Source of the DNA: Stratiolaelaps scimitus
Taxonomy: Eukaryota > Arthropoda > Arachnida > Mesostigmata > Laelapidae
Direction: 5' to 3'
DNA length: 64,000 nucleotides
Assembly: GCA_019614645.1 (NCBI GenBank)
Contig: JABWDB010000107.1
Coordinates: 1-64,000 of the forward strand
Shown: one piece after another, positions 42,851 through 53,635 of the stretch
How the letters are laid out: every line of letters starts with the position of its first letter
Position numbering within the stretch: the first letter of the stretch is position 1
Notes under the pieces: generated by a model
What the model was told of the DNA's origin: nothing
What the model saw: only the letters and a program-made list of their open reading frames with translations
Databases searched by the model: none
Position numbers and translations under genes: made by a program

Positions 42851-43155
42851 CAGAGGGCCACGGTGATCAGGGAACGCGCGGTATCGTCGGCATTGCGCAT
42901 AGCCGCCTATAGCTGCCTCGAGCGGTTGCGAGTGGCTGACTTGCTTGAGGCACCGCACGGATCTCCGGGTGCCGCACCGTTATACCATTATACCATTTGT
43001 ATTCTTATCACACCCTTTCGCAGGGGGGCTTTGTTCAGTACATATGGTTTACACAGAGTGTATGACACCGGTGGTGTGTTGGACTGCTGCGGTGGGGTTC
43101 ATGAGGGAAGGTAGGGCAGCTAGAAGGAGGACGAGATGTCGCTGAAGGACCTCAA
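42850..43155 (-). pseudogene. RLE ORF2 N-terminal fragment
   Basis: Aligns with about 14600-14760 of the intact element (cggatctccgggtgccgcaccgtta), then diverges where the C2H2 finger should be (about 42990-43060) and resumes at the ORF2 start, MNPTAAV (about 43098). Confidence 0.75.
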
Positions 43156-43261
43156 GGTTGCAGCGACAACTGGAGCAGCTGGCGCCGCCCTGGGGTGTCA
43201 GACCTGAAGGTTGCAGCGACAACTGGAGCAGCTGGCGCCGCCCTGGGGTGTCAGACCTGAA
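43156..43261 (-). repeat. 53-bp tandem repeat in ORF1, 2 copies
   Basis: Unit ggttgcagcgacaactggag... (53 bp) at 43156-43208 and 43209-43261. The duplicate region has three copies (49035-49193). Because 53 is not a multiple of 3, copy number shifts the ORF1 frame. Confidence 0.92.
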
Positions 43262-44045
43262 TGCGTGCAAGTCGATGGCGGGGATTCACCTCAGATTGGG
43301 CAGCAGGACCATGGGAACTTGTATGTGGTCCCCACCGTCGGAGGGGATCACAATACCCCGAACTGCCGCAGAATACGAGGGGCTGGCGACTAGGTGAACA
43401 CGGTAGCCCCGATTGGCAGAATAGACGTAAGGGGGCGAGGTATCGTTCACACTGGCCCCACCAACGAGTCGTTGACGCGCGCAAAATTAAGCCGACCGAT
43501 GAAACATAGGCGAGCCCGGGCGATGGGCACGGGCGCATCCGGCAGCACTAAAGCACAGCGGTTGTGGGCGTATACCGGGATGCCTCCGAGTGTCGTTAGC
43601 ATTAGCGCCTTGCGGGCGAGTTCCACGGTGGGCGCCCAAACTATGAGCCAGTCGGCCCCACCAGCCGAGGTGCACTCCTGGAGAGCCTCATGAACACTAA
43701 AAAGGGCGAGCATCCGGTCCTGCTCGAAAGAGAAGGGGAAGGACCGCCGGCCTCTACCACCCTGCCACGGATCGATATCTTGAGCCCTCCCGTGAGCCCT
43801 CGCGTAAATGCTAGCCTGGAGTGGCTCAAATGAGTGTTTCACGATCATTGAAGTCCTTCATACGCGGTTTCCGTAAACGGCACAGCATCAGCAGGGGCCA
43901 TTGAGGCATCCCTGGCCTCAATAGTGGCCGAAGAGGCTCTCCGAGAGAGCCTCTTCGGCCGCCATACATAGCACACGCGGTCAGCATTGTGACACGGGCT
44001 AAAGCTGGTAGCTTCGTCATTGTGGCGGGACGATCCGTCATTTGT
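43262..44045 (-). pseudogene. RLE-family ORF1, longer form (unrecognised protein)
   Basis: The minus frame 43447-43848 (133 codons) is the best open part: FPFSFEQDRMLALFSVHEAL, WLIVWAPTVELARKALML, PVYAHNRCALVLPDAP. Frames 43251-43538 and 43049-43270 appear to continue it to the leucine-rich tail before the ORF2 start, with shifts. An upstream frame 43826-44041 precedes it. A diverged relative at 58193-58560 keeps GGRGRRPFPFSYEQ. No known domain is recognised; by position it is the ORF1 product lost from the 11981-15172 element. Confidence 0.55.
43926..43960. repeat. 35-nt hairpin in RLE 5' region
   Basis: Perfect 16-bp stem (ggccgaagaggctctc / gagagcctcttcggcc) with a 3-nt loop. A second hairpin (attgagg / cctcaat) lies next to it at about 43904-43925. 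Present again at 49850-49884. The relative at 58435-58470 keeps the right arm but has a different left side. Confidence 0.88.
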
Positions 44046-44440
44046 GGCGACTAACTACTTTTGGCATATGTTTTCAAATCTCATATATATTGTACTCTGT
44101 TGATATGATTTGCGTGGCGCTTCCATGTCATATCATTAACCTTGACCTGGTACACAACTGGTGCCAGTTTCTCTAAAATCATGCCTGGTGCCAGCTTAGT
44201 TTTCCTGGTACACAAATACACTCTGGTTTGGATCGAAGATTTTTGACCTAGCCCCATGCCTGCGATCCAAGTATTGTTTGTCGTGTGATATATTGTCTCG
44301 TTGTTTTAGTGGTTCCTCTGCGTGAATCACATCAAATGTGGTACGCACTTTCCTTCCAAGGAAAATTTCGGCTGGTGTTATACCAGCGTCGACGAAAGCC
44401 AGTTACGAAAAAACAACAGTGACAGCGAGTTTTCGAGGAG
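44046..44440 (-). pseudogene. Ty3/gypsy integrase C-terminal fragment
   Basis: The minus strand gives GITPAEIFLGRKVRTTFDVIH, LKQRDNISHDKQYLDRRHG, then LAPGMILEKLAPVVYQVKV and a WKRHANHI end: the tail of a gypsy integrase with a GPY/F-like step. Two frameshifts. Diverged relative at 58960-59220. Confidence 0.8.
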
Positions 44441-45852
44441 AAAAACTTACCACGGTCGGGTTGGCGCCCTCTCTTACAGACTATAACCATATTCTAGTTG
44501 ACTGACAGCTCTTTAACCATATGCAAGCAGAGTGGCTTGCAGATAGAACATTCGAGAGCAATACCACCGAGCCGTGATACACACACCCCTGGGGCTCACC
44601 CTGGTAGAATTTCTGTTCCTATCCTAAGGTAATTATAGCTGTCATATTAGCTTATCGCCGGTCCCACTCTAGACAACGTTTGATAATAATTTGGTCCGAA
44701 ACGATTTGCAACACGAGTAGATAGGCATTGCGCCAACCTTTCCAAAGAACGTTTAAAATCACTTCCCTCTGCAGCCATAATCTGAGCAGTGACTCCAGAC
44801 GATCGCAGACGTATACCAGCAGACCTAACGGCAATGTCGTGGGAGCTCGCGGCGACAAAAACACAGAACCTGGAGAGAGCCTTTGGATCCTCAGCCTCGT
44901 GAGGGATTCACGTGAGCTGCCGTTGATTGATTTCAGCAACGACCAATGAACGTGATCAGGACGACCCGCCTATGAGATCGCAAGCGTACGTTGGCCACTT
45001 CTACTAACCCTTCAAGAAAACCCCACCAGGGGCATTGAGGAACGTTGAACTCTTAAGGAAATATTCTCCTGGCCTAGGTAGTCCTGCACGTCGTCGCTAC
45101 ATTTTCCACAGACTGGTCAAGCACTTACTTGCTTTCTTGAATTTTCGGACACTGAATTTTGACAGGCGTTCCACGCAGCGCCACAAACCGCTTAAGGAAC
45201 TCGGTGGGCAATGTTGGGTCGAGCCCAAATCAGGTGATGCCCCAGCGCCATACGGTGCCAACGCAGATGGGTTCTACGAAGTACATTTCTCAGTCTATTT
45301 ACTCCCAAATCAACGAGCTGTTGTTACTCCAAAAATGGCCATAAGTTTACAGATGAGGGTGGTAACAGAAAAAATAACACCTAAGCACCCAATATTCTAC
45401 CACCACCCATAATCGAACTATCGCGCACAAAGTTTGGCGGTATATGTAAGGGAGCTGTAAAGTGACGCCATTCGTAAGATATTCGGAAGTGCAGTGAGTC
45501 AAGGCGTTACGAACGCACACCGAATGACTAAGGAAAACAAAGCAGCTTTCCAACTTGATATCGGGACTCTGCACCATATTTCGACATCGTTGGAGGGGAA
45601 TTCAGCCCTGATTCCCAAAGATTGACAGGGACTATGGAAAAATGGGTCAAGAGTGTCTACCTGCACCGAACTGTTCGGAGCTACGGCAGCGGCAGGTCGC
45701 GTTTTGATGCCTCCAGCGATTATTGCTTCAAGTGGTTGGGGTATCATGGGACGCTGGATAAGATGTTACGGTCTTCTGCGCGAACCAGAAGTCGAACCAG
45801 AAGGTCGTTCGTCGTCCGTGCCGTCGCGACGGTGCACACATTCGTGGGAGCT
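44441..45852. repeat. Distal part of the 5.9-kb unit
   Basis: Includes a block at 44650-44940 related to 59440-59700 and more weakly to 56540-56650 and 60790-60910 (DRLESLL...LWKGWRNAYLL in one minus frame), a piece of the 8231 module (45220-45410) and module Y (45580-45850). No intact gene. The minus frame 44652-44939 is open in both duplicates but broken in the older copy at 59440. Confidence 0.55.
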
Positions 45853-48519
45853 TCGGTTTAGGAAAAGCTTGAATGATGATTCTGTTGATTTATTAGGATA
45901 AAGATAGTCTTTTACAAAGACTGTGTCTCCAGGTAACCAGGTGTTGCTCGATAATCCTTCGGCGTTCGGTGTTGCTCGATATGAAAATAGAAGAGATGTT
46001 AGTGACTCAGCAATGGTACATTTTAAGGCTAAGAGTTTTTTATAGCTACGTTTAAATGCATCTACAAAACGCTCTGCTAATCCATTTGATGGTGAATGGA
46101 ATGCAGGTGTTCGTATGTTTGATTGGTACCAATTTACAAAAGTTTTCGAATAATTGAGATGTAAGTTGTGTACCATCCGTTACAACTTTTCTATTGTTGT
46201 AGAAAGTAATGAGCCATAATGAGAAGCATTCGTGGACCTGCGAAGTCCACGTGAATGCGTTCCATTGGTTTGTTTGCTTTGGCCGTGATTGGATCGGAAT
46301 ACGATGAGGATCCCTTGAGGTTTTTAAACAGTTTTCAGTTTCGTACGGTGTAAGGCACCGTTGTGTGTAAGTAGGTTCGATTGAAGTATGGATTAACTTC
46401 ATCTAGACAGGTGACAGGTGAAATAAACTTAGTGTCCTGTTGTAAGAGTGTATCCATGGGTCCTCTACATTTTCGTGAGTTAGGGACGAAACTGGCATAT
46501 GTTACTAGGTGTTGGCATGTTCTGAATGGCTGTAATTTTCTTAGGGTCTGGTTGTCTACCTTTAGCTGAAATGATGAACCCAATATACTCGATAGTTTCT
46601 TAGAAGAAGGTGGTATACTTGTCTAGCTTGACTTGAATCCGCATTCTTGTATTCGTTGGAATATTTGATTCTGGGGCACATTTGACACCAAATGTGAGTC
46701 TATTATATTGAAATAGACCTTCGGGAGTGTTAAGAGTAAGGAGTTCTTTTTGATGTTCCATCTACTTCGACTTGTAGGTAGCTTCTGCGAGATCGATTTG
46801 CGAGAAGTATTTTCCCCCGTTTAGTTTTGAGAAAATATCATCAGAATTTTATCCACAGTTTATCAGTCTTCTTTATCCAATCAGAACCTAATAATAATGT
46901 TTTATGAGTAACCACAAAACATTGTCTAACGTTTTCCGTACGTACAGGTAGGAGAGCCCAGAGTGTTACAAGTTTGTTTATCAATAATGGTCACATCGGA
47001 CCAGTGTCTACTCGGGAATTTAACAGGTACCGAATTAATGGTAAGAACTTTATACAAGCGATTCGGAATAGAGGTTTGATTTCCTGCTATTTCTGATACT
47101 TTCTATTGTAGCATCTTTTTGGATATCGGAAGTTGAATGAGCGATATGGTTGGGAATTTCTGAATGTTATTGGTTGGTTTGAATTACTCTGTTGATTATG
47201 TGGTTGTGGATAACGTGTGTTAACACGTGATTGTCTAAAGGTAAAGGTATATTGGTTTATTAAAGGTACTGCAATTTATCCAATGCGTAAGCTCTCTTAT
47301 ATGTCACGCAGCGGGGCTCGAACCTGCTGCCCCTGGCTTCCGATAGCCAGAGGCTTAGCCGACCAAGCCACCGCGCTGACGTTGTCTGGAATCGAAGTTC
47401 TGTTGTAGTGAAGGACAATCGTTATCCCAGTGGTTTTGATTACAGTGTTTGCATGGGCGTGGAGGTAGAGGACTAGTATGAGGTAACATACGTGATTGAA
47501 GTTTGGCTGATTTGCCAACCTTATGCGTCTCTAGATCATTTGTAAACTTTCCTCCAATAGTATTTGACGCATTTTTCAGTCGTATCAATTGTCGAATGTG
47601 TAATTCTTTAAGAGTGGTGTTAGGTCTATCGTCTATAAACTTTAATGAAAGATGTCTAATTTCTTCATATTCTTGATTCTGAAGACCACAAATCAAAATT
47701 AGACGGTTTGTTTTGATCTGAAATCATTTTAGAAATTTGTGCGAGTTTATAGAAACGGTTGCTTTACCAGTATTATCATCAAATGTTGTTTGGTTACCAT
47801 TAGTACAATGAAGTCAAACGTATTGATAACTTCTTGTTGCTAATGATAAATTATGACCGAAAAGTTATTTGAGAGTAGTTATTGTTTCTTGATAATTGAG
47901 CTCGTGTTTTCTTTGGAAGTGTTAAGCATTGAATGAATTGCAACTCCTTTAATAAGCCAATATACCTTTACCTTTAGACAATCACGTATTGACACACGTC
48001 ATTCACAACCACATGGAGCGACCATCAACCTTCAGTTCGCTCATTCAACTTCCGATATACAAAAATATACTCCAATACAAAAGTATCAAAAATACCTCTA
48101 TTTCAAATCGCTTTTATAACGTTCGCTCCATCCTTGGTCCGCTGACCTTGGATTATGACAGTTTCATATCGTGCTACCTTGGATTATGACAGTTTCACAT
48201 ATCGTGCTAACCAACCCTTAAAAGTAATGCCATTCTGTGGATCATTACCCAGCATTCTGTGGACCCTCAGCTGTGCTCAAACAAAACTACTACTCCTTAC
48301 CAGATGATCCTGAGAAGTGGAATTTCCTGAGAAGTGGAATTTTGGAGTGAAGTGACGAAAGCTTTGCAAATTGTTGGCTTTGAGATTGAATCTCTGCATT
48401 GCGTTGTAAGCTTTGCGTAAGGGTATCGTTCATTTTCTGGATACGTTTTTCCATGAGGGCGGTGATCTATTCAGCGTTCACTGTTGTATATTCTGCCTAA
48501 GGAGTCCTCATATTTTAGT
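45852..48519 (-). pseudogene. Ty3/gypsy gag-pol remnant (duplication copy 2)
   Basis: Same order and defects as 39979-42640: integrase 45766-46400, RT-linker about 46620-46960, gag knuckle 47355-47696, gag start about 48450. The integrase frame here runs on into module Y at the duplication junction. Confidence 0.88.
47303..47380 (-). tRNA. tRNA-like sequence (second copy)
   Basis: Identical to 41426-41503 through the segmental duplication. Confidence 0.6.
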
Positions 48520-48728
48520 CAGATTCGTATTCGTACCTCGTCGCAATGACAGAGTGGCGAATGGTATTAAGTAATGAACAGGCTTCGTTGTATGGTGGAT
48601 TGACTGGGAAATCACTTTTGTACCGTATATATACATTTCTGATATCTGGGATCTTTTTGATATCTCAATCCTTATTCGGATACTATTATTCCTTTAGTAT
48701 CAAGCCCAAATTTATTTGTCATATCATA

Positions 48729-49969
48729 ACAGAGGGCCACGGTGGTCAGGGAACGCGCGGTATCGTCGGCATTGCGCATAGCCGCCTATAGCTGCCTCGA
48801 GCGGTTGCGAGTGGCTGACTTGCTTGAGGCACCGCACGGATCTCCGGGTGCCGCACCGTTATACCATTATACCATTTGTATTCTTATCACACCCTTTCGC
48901 AGGGGGGCTTTGTTCAGTACATATGGTTTACACAGAGTGTATGACACCGGTGGTGTGTTGGACTGCTGCGGTGGGGTTCATGAGGGAAGGTAGGGCAGCT
49001 AGAAGGAGGACGAGATGTCGCTGAAGGACCTCAAGGTTGCAGCGACAACTGGAGCAGCTGGCGCCGCCCTGGGGTGTCAGACCTGAAGGTTGCAGCGACA
49101 ACTGGAGCAGCTGGCGCCGCCCTGGGGTGTCAGACCTGAAGGTTGCAGCGACAACTGGAGCAGCTGGCGCCGCCCTGGGGTGTCAGACCTGAATGCGTGC
49201 AAGTCGATGGCGGGGATTCACCTCAGATTGGACCATGGGAACTTGTATGTGGTCCCCACCGTCGGAGGGGATCACAATACCCCGAACTGCCGCAGAATAC
49301 GAGGGGCTGGCGACTAGGTGAACACGGTAGCCCCGATTGGCAGAATAGACGTAAGGGGGAGAGGTATCGTTCACACTGGCCCCACCAACGAGTCGTTGAC
49401 GCGCGCAAAATTAAGCCGACCGATGAAACATAGGCGAGCCCGGGCGATGGGCACGGGCGCATCCGGCAGCACTAAAGCACAGCGGTTGTGGGCGTATACC
49501 GGGATGCCTCCGAGTGTCGTTAGCATTAGCGCCTTGCGGGCGAGTTCCACGGTGGGCGCCCAAACTATGAGCCAGTCGGCCCCACCAGCCGAGGTGCACT
49601 CCTGGAGAGCCTCATGAACACTAAAAAGGGCGAGCATCCGGTCCTGCTCGAAAGAGAAGGGGAAGGACCGCCGGCCTCTACCACCCTGCCACGGATCGAT
49701 ATCTTGAGCCCTCCCGTGAGCCCTCGCGTAAATGCTAGCCTGGAGTGGCTCAAATGCGTGTTTCACGATCATTGAAGTCCTTCATACGCGGTTTCCGTAA
49801 ACGGCACAGCATCAGCAGGGGCCATTGAGGCATCCCTGGCCTCAATAGTGGCCGAAGAGGCTCTCCGAGAGAGCCTCTTCGGCCGCCACACATAGCACAC
49901 GCGGTCAGCATTGTGACACGGGCTAAAGCTGGTAGCTTCGTCATTGTGGCGGGACGATCCGTCATTTGT
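48729..49969 (-). pseudogene. RLE 5' half: ORF2 N-terminus and ORF1 (copy 2)
   Basis: Copy of 42850-44045. The ORF1 frame 49371-49772 is open and differs at one residue from copy 1 (KHAFEP instead of KHSFEP). Three 53-bp repeats at 49035-49193. The 8-bp deletion (gcagcagg region) near 49231 changes the local frame. Confidence 0.6.
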
Positions 49970-50365
49970 GGCGACTAACTACTTTTGGCATATGTTTTCA
50001 AATCTCATATATATTGTACTCTGTTGATATGATTTGCGTGGCGCTTCCATGTCATATCATTAACCTTGACCTGGTACACAACTGGTGCCAGTTTATCTAA
50101 AATCATGCCTGGTGCCAGCTTAGTTTTCCTGGTACACAAATACACTCTGGTTTGGATCGAAGATTTTTGACCTAGCCCCATGCCTGCGATCCAAGTATTG
50201 TTTGTCGTGTGATATATTGTCTCGTTGTTTTAGTGGTTCCTCTGCGTGAATCACATCAAATGTGGTACGCACTTTCCTTCCAAGGAAAATTTCGGCTGGT
50301 GTTATACCAGCGTCGACGAAAGCCAGTCACGAAAAAACAACAGTGACAGCGAGTTTTCGAGGAGA
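49970..50365 (-). pseudogene. Ty3/gypsy integrase C-terminal fragment (copy 2)
   Basis: Same as 44046-44440 with two or three substitutions. Confidence 0.8.
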
Positions 50366-51776
50366 AAAACTTACCACGGTCGGGTTGGCGCCCTCTCTTA
50401 CAGACTATAACCATATTCTAGTTGACTGACAGTTCTTTAACCATATGCAAGCAGAGTGGCTTGCAGATAGAACATTCGAGAGCAATACCACCGAGCCGTG
50501 ATACACACACCCCTGGGGCTCACCCTGGTAGAATTTCTGTTCCTATCCTAAGGTAATTATAGCTGTCATATTAGCTTATCGCCGGTCCCACTCTAGACAA
50601 CGTTTGATAATAATTTGGTCCGAAACGATTTGCAACACGAGTAGATAGGCATTGCGCCAACCTTTCCAAAGAACGTTTAAAATCACTTCCCTCTGCAGCC
50701 ATAATCTGAGCAGTGACTCCAGACGATCGCAGACGTATACCAGCAGACCTAACGGCAATGTCGTGGGAGCTCGCGGCGACAAAAACACAGAACCTGGAGA
50801 GAGCCTTTGGATCCTCAGCCTCGTGAGGGATTCACGTGAGCTGCCGTTGATTGATTTCAGCAACGACCAATGAACGTGATCAGGACGACCCGCCTATGAG
50901 ATCGCAAGCGTACGTTGGCCACTTCTACTAACCCTTCAAGAAAACCCCACCAGGGGCATTGAGGAACGTTGAACTCTTAAGGAAATATTCTTCCAGGCCT
51001 AGGTAGTCCTGCACGTCGTCGCTACATTTTCCACAGACTGGTCAAGCACTTACTTGCTTTCTTGAATTTTCGGACACTGAATTTTGACAGGCGTTCCACG
51101 CAGCGCCACAAACCGCTTAAGAAACTCGGTGGGCAATGTTGGGTCGAGCCCAAATCAGGTGATGCCCCAGCGCCATACGGTGCCAACGCAGATGGGTTCT
51201 ACGAAGTACATTTCTCAGTCTATTTACTCCCAAATCAACGAGCTGTTGTTACTCCAAAAATGGCCGTAAGTTTACAGATGAGGGTGGTAACAGAAAAAAT
51301 AACACCTAAGCACCCAATATTCTACCACCACCCATAATCGAACTATCGCGCACAAAGTTTGGCGGTATATGTAAGGGAGCTGTAAAGTGACGCCATTCGT
51401 AAGATATTCGGAAGTGCAGTGAGTCAAGGCGTTACGAACGCACACCGAATGACTAAGGAAAACAAAGCAGCTTTCCAACTTGATATCGGGACTCTGCACC
51501 ATATTTCGACATCGTTGGAGGGGAATTCAGCCCTGATTCCCAAAGATTGACAGGGACTATGGAAAAATGGGTCAAGAGTGTCTACCTGCACCGAACTGTT
51601 CGGAGCTACGGCAGCGGCAGGTCGCGTTTTGATGCCTCCAGCGATTATTGCTTCAAGTGGTTGGGGTATCATGGGACGCTGGATAAGATGTTACGGTCTT
51701 CTGCGCGAACCAGAAGTCGAACCAGAAGGTCGTTCGTCGTCCGTGCCGTCGCGACGGTGCACACATTCGTGGGAGC
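50366..51776. repeat. Distal part of the 5.9-kb unit (copy 2)
   Basis: Same content as 44441-45852; ends at cattcgtgggagctt, after which unique sequence resumes. Confidence 0.8.
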
Positions 51777-51945
51777 TTTGCTCGCCTGTATGATACACAG
51801 AGGCTGATTGCGCCTTTTGTGATGTTCTTAAGAAGGTGCTCTAACAAGCGGATCTCGTGTTTCCCATTGTACGTTAGAGCTTCCTATTAGTCTTTCTGTG
51901 GAGATTTTTCTCTCTCGTCTCTCACCGTCGATGTGGGGATTAATG
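51777..51945. repeat. Continuation of module Y
   Basis: Resembles 60620-60700 and 60940-61015 (gtatgatacacagag; gaagcggatctc) and shows how module Y normally continues into ORF X. No gene. Confidence 0.6.
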
Positions 51946-52150
51946 CCCTAAGATGTGTTCCACACCTACTGTCATCACTGTGATTTTATTGGCACCTTCA
52001 ATGTCAATACCAATGAGATCTATCACGATTCTCACATTTGTCTTCATAAGGACCGCCACGTCAATCAAGAGCACCATCACCGCCATCAACATCGTGTCCC
52101 TCTCCCAGTATTTTATAATCCTCTCGCTGATATCTAATCAAAGTACTCAC
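51946..52150 (-). CDS. Short hydrophobic ORF X, copy 2
   Basis: The minus frame reads DISERIIKYWERDTMLMAV, VLLIDVAVLMKTNVRIVIDL, IEGANKITVM and stops after ILGH. No indel relative to the copies at 2336, 60980 and 61700. Function unknown. Confidence 0.35.
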
Positions 52151-52414
52151 TGGTCACACAAACAATATCCCTTGTGCCCATTATGACTGTCAGGTTGGAT
52201 AGCTAAACAGCGATCAATTTCAATGGCAGAGGCACACAATATTATATTATATTGACATACAGATACAATGCGGGTAACATAATCTTGAACTATTCGTCGA
52301 TATCCTTTCGGTATGTCGTTTTGAAGGCGCACCACCTAACAGTTATTCACGTAGCTTTAACAGAAACCCAAATACGTGCGGGGATCGAATGACAGGCAAT
52401 ATCGCTTTGATCTA
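52151..52414 (+). repeat. Leader of hairpin family, 5' part
   Basis: Leader up to the SINE insertion site (tatcgctttgatct). Confidence 0.75.
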
Positions 52415-52655
52415 ATTGAGCTGACCGTCAGCTGTTCCCCTATCTGACAGGCCTCAGCGCTTAAACTTTAGGTATTACTATGAGCACCTGTCGGGCCCAC
52501 CTTTGCTTAATCTCTTCCACTCGTACCTGGCGAGAATCTTCAGATAAAGAGAGATGATAAAGAACTCCAAAGATTCTACGCGTTTGCCAGGATTTGAGCC
52601 CACGCCACTCCGGTCTAGCAGCCCAAGACGCTCACCACTAGACCATCCAGGGGAC
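52415..52655 (-). mobile_element. tRNA-derived SINE, full length, 13-14-bp TSD
   Basis: The insert splits the hairpin-family leader. TSDs are atcgctttgatct (52402-52414) and atcgcttttgatct (52656-52669), differing by one T. On the minus strand it opens with a tRNA-like head and closes with gaggcctgtcagataggg and cagctgacggtcagctcaatt-type tail. The tail matches the truncated insert at 24084-24155. Confidence 0.85.
52582..52654 (-). tRNA. tRNA-like head of the SINE
   Basis: Contains an A box (tggtctagtgg) and a B-box-like ggctcaaatcc. The cloverleaf is imperfect: the acceptor does not pair and the T-stem has mismatches. A Pol III promoter is likely but this is not a functional tRNA. Confidence 0.6.
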
Positions 52656-53117
52656 ATCGCTTTTGATCTGTTTTCACTCAAAAATCGAAATTTATTCAAT
52701 ATACAAAAACGATGTGATGGGTATACGCGTGTTCTGAGCGGGCCCACAGATAATAGATTATTAAATTAAATTGTAATTAATAGGGCTAACAATACTATCT
52801 AGCAAATATATAAGCGTTTAGCACTCTTTGTTTATAGAAAATCATAAAGAGATAAATTATAATTAGAAGCTAGTAATTAACGATGCCTTCGCGCCATAAG
52901 CCCATTTAAAATAATAATAATCTTTTTATTGCTGACCTGTATCACTCATGAAAGCACGGCAGAACTAAATTTTCCACAGCAGGATCAGAGTATTCACCAC
53001 ATTGCCTTATTCGTTCTAGCAATTCACCGATTGAACATTGCTGTAGACGAAAAAAAATGTTTGTGTCGTTTCTGAAATTGTATATAAAGGAGACTCGTAG
53101 AAGCAGCATGAGGTCTG
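52656..53117 (+). pseudogene. Leader and frameshifted small ORF
   Basis: The small-ORF region starts at 52883 (atgccttcgcgccat). The usual frame is lost after a deletion near RHKP, but the following codons in another frame read FLLLTCITHE, LNFPQQDQSIHHIALF. A decayed member. Confidence 0.5.
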
Positions 53118-53171
53118 TGCTCCCAGTCGCCACTGGGAGTAAACAACGATGCGAGGTGGCTTCCTCGCATC
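53118..53171 (+). repeat. Family-1 double hairpin with compensatory change
   Basis: Hairpin 1 (53118-53141): tgctcccagt / actgggagta, where the usual T-A next to the CCC has become C-G. Hairpin 2 (53148-53171): gatgcgagg / cctcgcatc with a 6-nt loop. Confidence 0.88.
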
Positions 53172-53413
53172 AATTTAGAGGTAATCAGTGAACCACAGCC
53201 ATGGCGATTTCGTCAACCGCTGTGAAGTCAGCAAACACGGGAAGAAAACTTCATCATATCGCTGGAAGGAACATGCTCCACGAGCAACGAGATGATCTAG
53301 AGAGCTTCGGATAAAGCAATCGAGACTACCGCATGTGGCACCAACGCCACAAGCCGACGACCTGACCCCCTAGGCAGCGAGATTCACTGGCATCTCGAGA
53401 ACCCTATGAATGT
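53172..53413 (+). repeat. Hairpin-family downstream segment
   Basis: Matches the reverse complement of 7290-7490 (catatcgctgg.aggaac, gagcaacgagatgatctaga). No intact frame. Confidence 0.6.
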
Positions 53414-53635
53414 GACTGGCTGAGGGTCAGCTGAGGCATCCCTCAGCAGCTGACCCTCAGCGGACCACCCAACCGGACCAGCGGACCACCGTGGTCCGAT
53501 GTGTCATCTTAATAAATCTGTGAGACTGGGGGTCAGCTGAGGCATCCCTCAGCAGCTGACCCCCAGCGGACCACCCAACCGGACCCCAGCGGACCACCGT
53601 GGTCCGATGTGTAATCTTAATAAATCTGTGAGACT
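53414..53635. repeat. Two tandem 106-bp units with matching palindromes
   Basis: Unit 1 stem ctgagggtcagctg (53420-53433) / cagctgaccctcag (53447-53460). Unit 2 stem ctgggggtcagctg (53526-53539) / cagctgacccccag (53553-53566). The A-T to G-C change occurs on both arms. Each unit also has a palindrome cggaccac-c-gtggtccg. Confidence 0.93.

Larger units (their letters stand above)
39979..51776. repeat. Tandem segmental duplication, two 5.9-kb copies
   Basis: Copy 1 spans about 39979-45851 and copy 2 about 45852-51776. Offsets grow stepwise (5877, 5879, 5924, 5925) through a 2-bp indel near 48198, the extra 53-bp repeat with a nearby 8-bp deletion, and a 1-bp indel near 50990. The junction gggagctt|cggttta joins the right end of one copy to the left end of the next with little homology. 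Very few substitutions separate the copies. Confidence 0.95.

Noticed and set aside
43049..43397. Plus-strand frames across the 53-bp repeats
   Set aside because: They are antisense to ORF1 and vary with repeat number.
44609..44640. cctaaggtaa resembling a conserved rDNA/homing site
   Set aside because: Only a few bases match and no rRNA sequence surrounds it.
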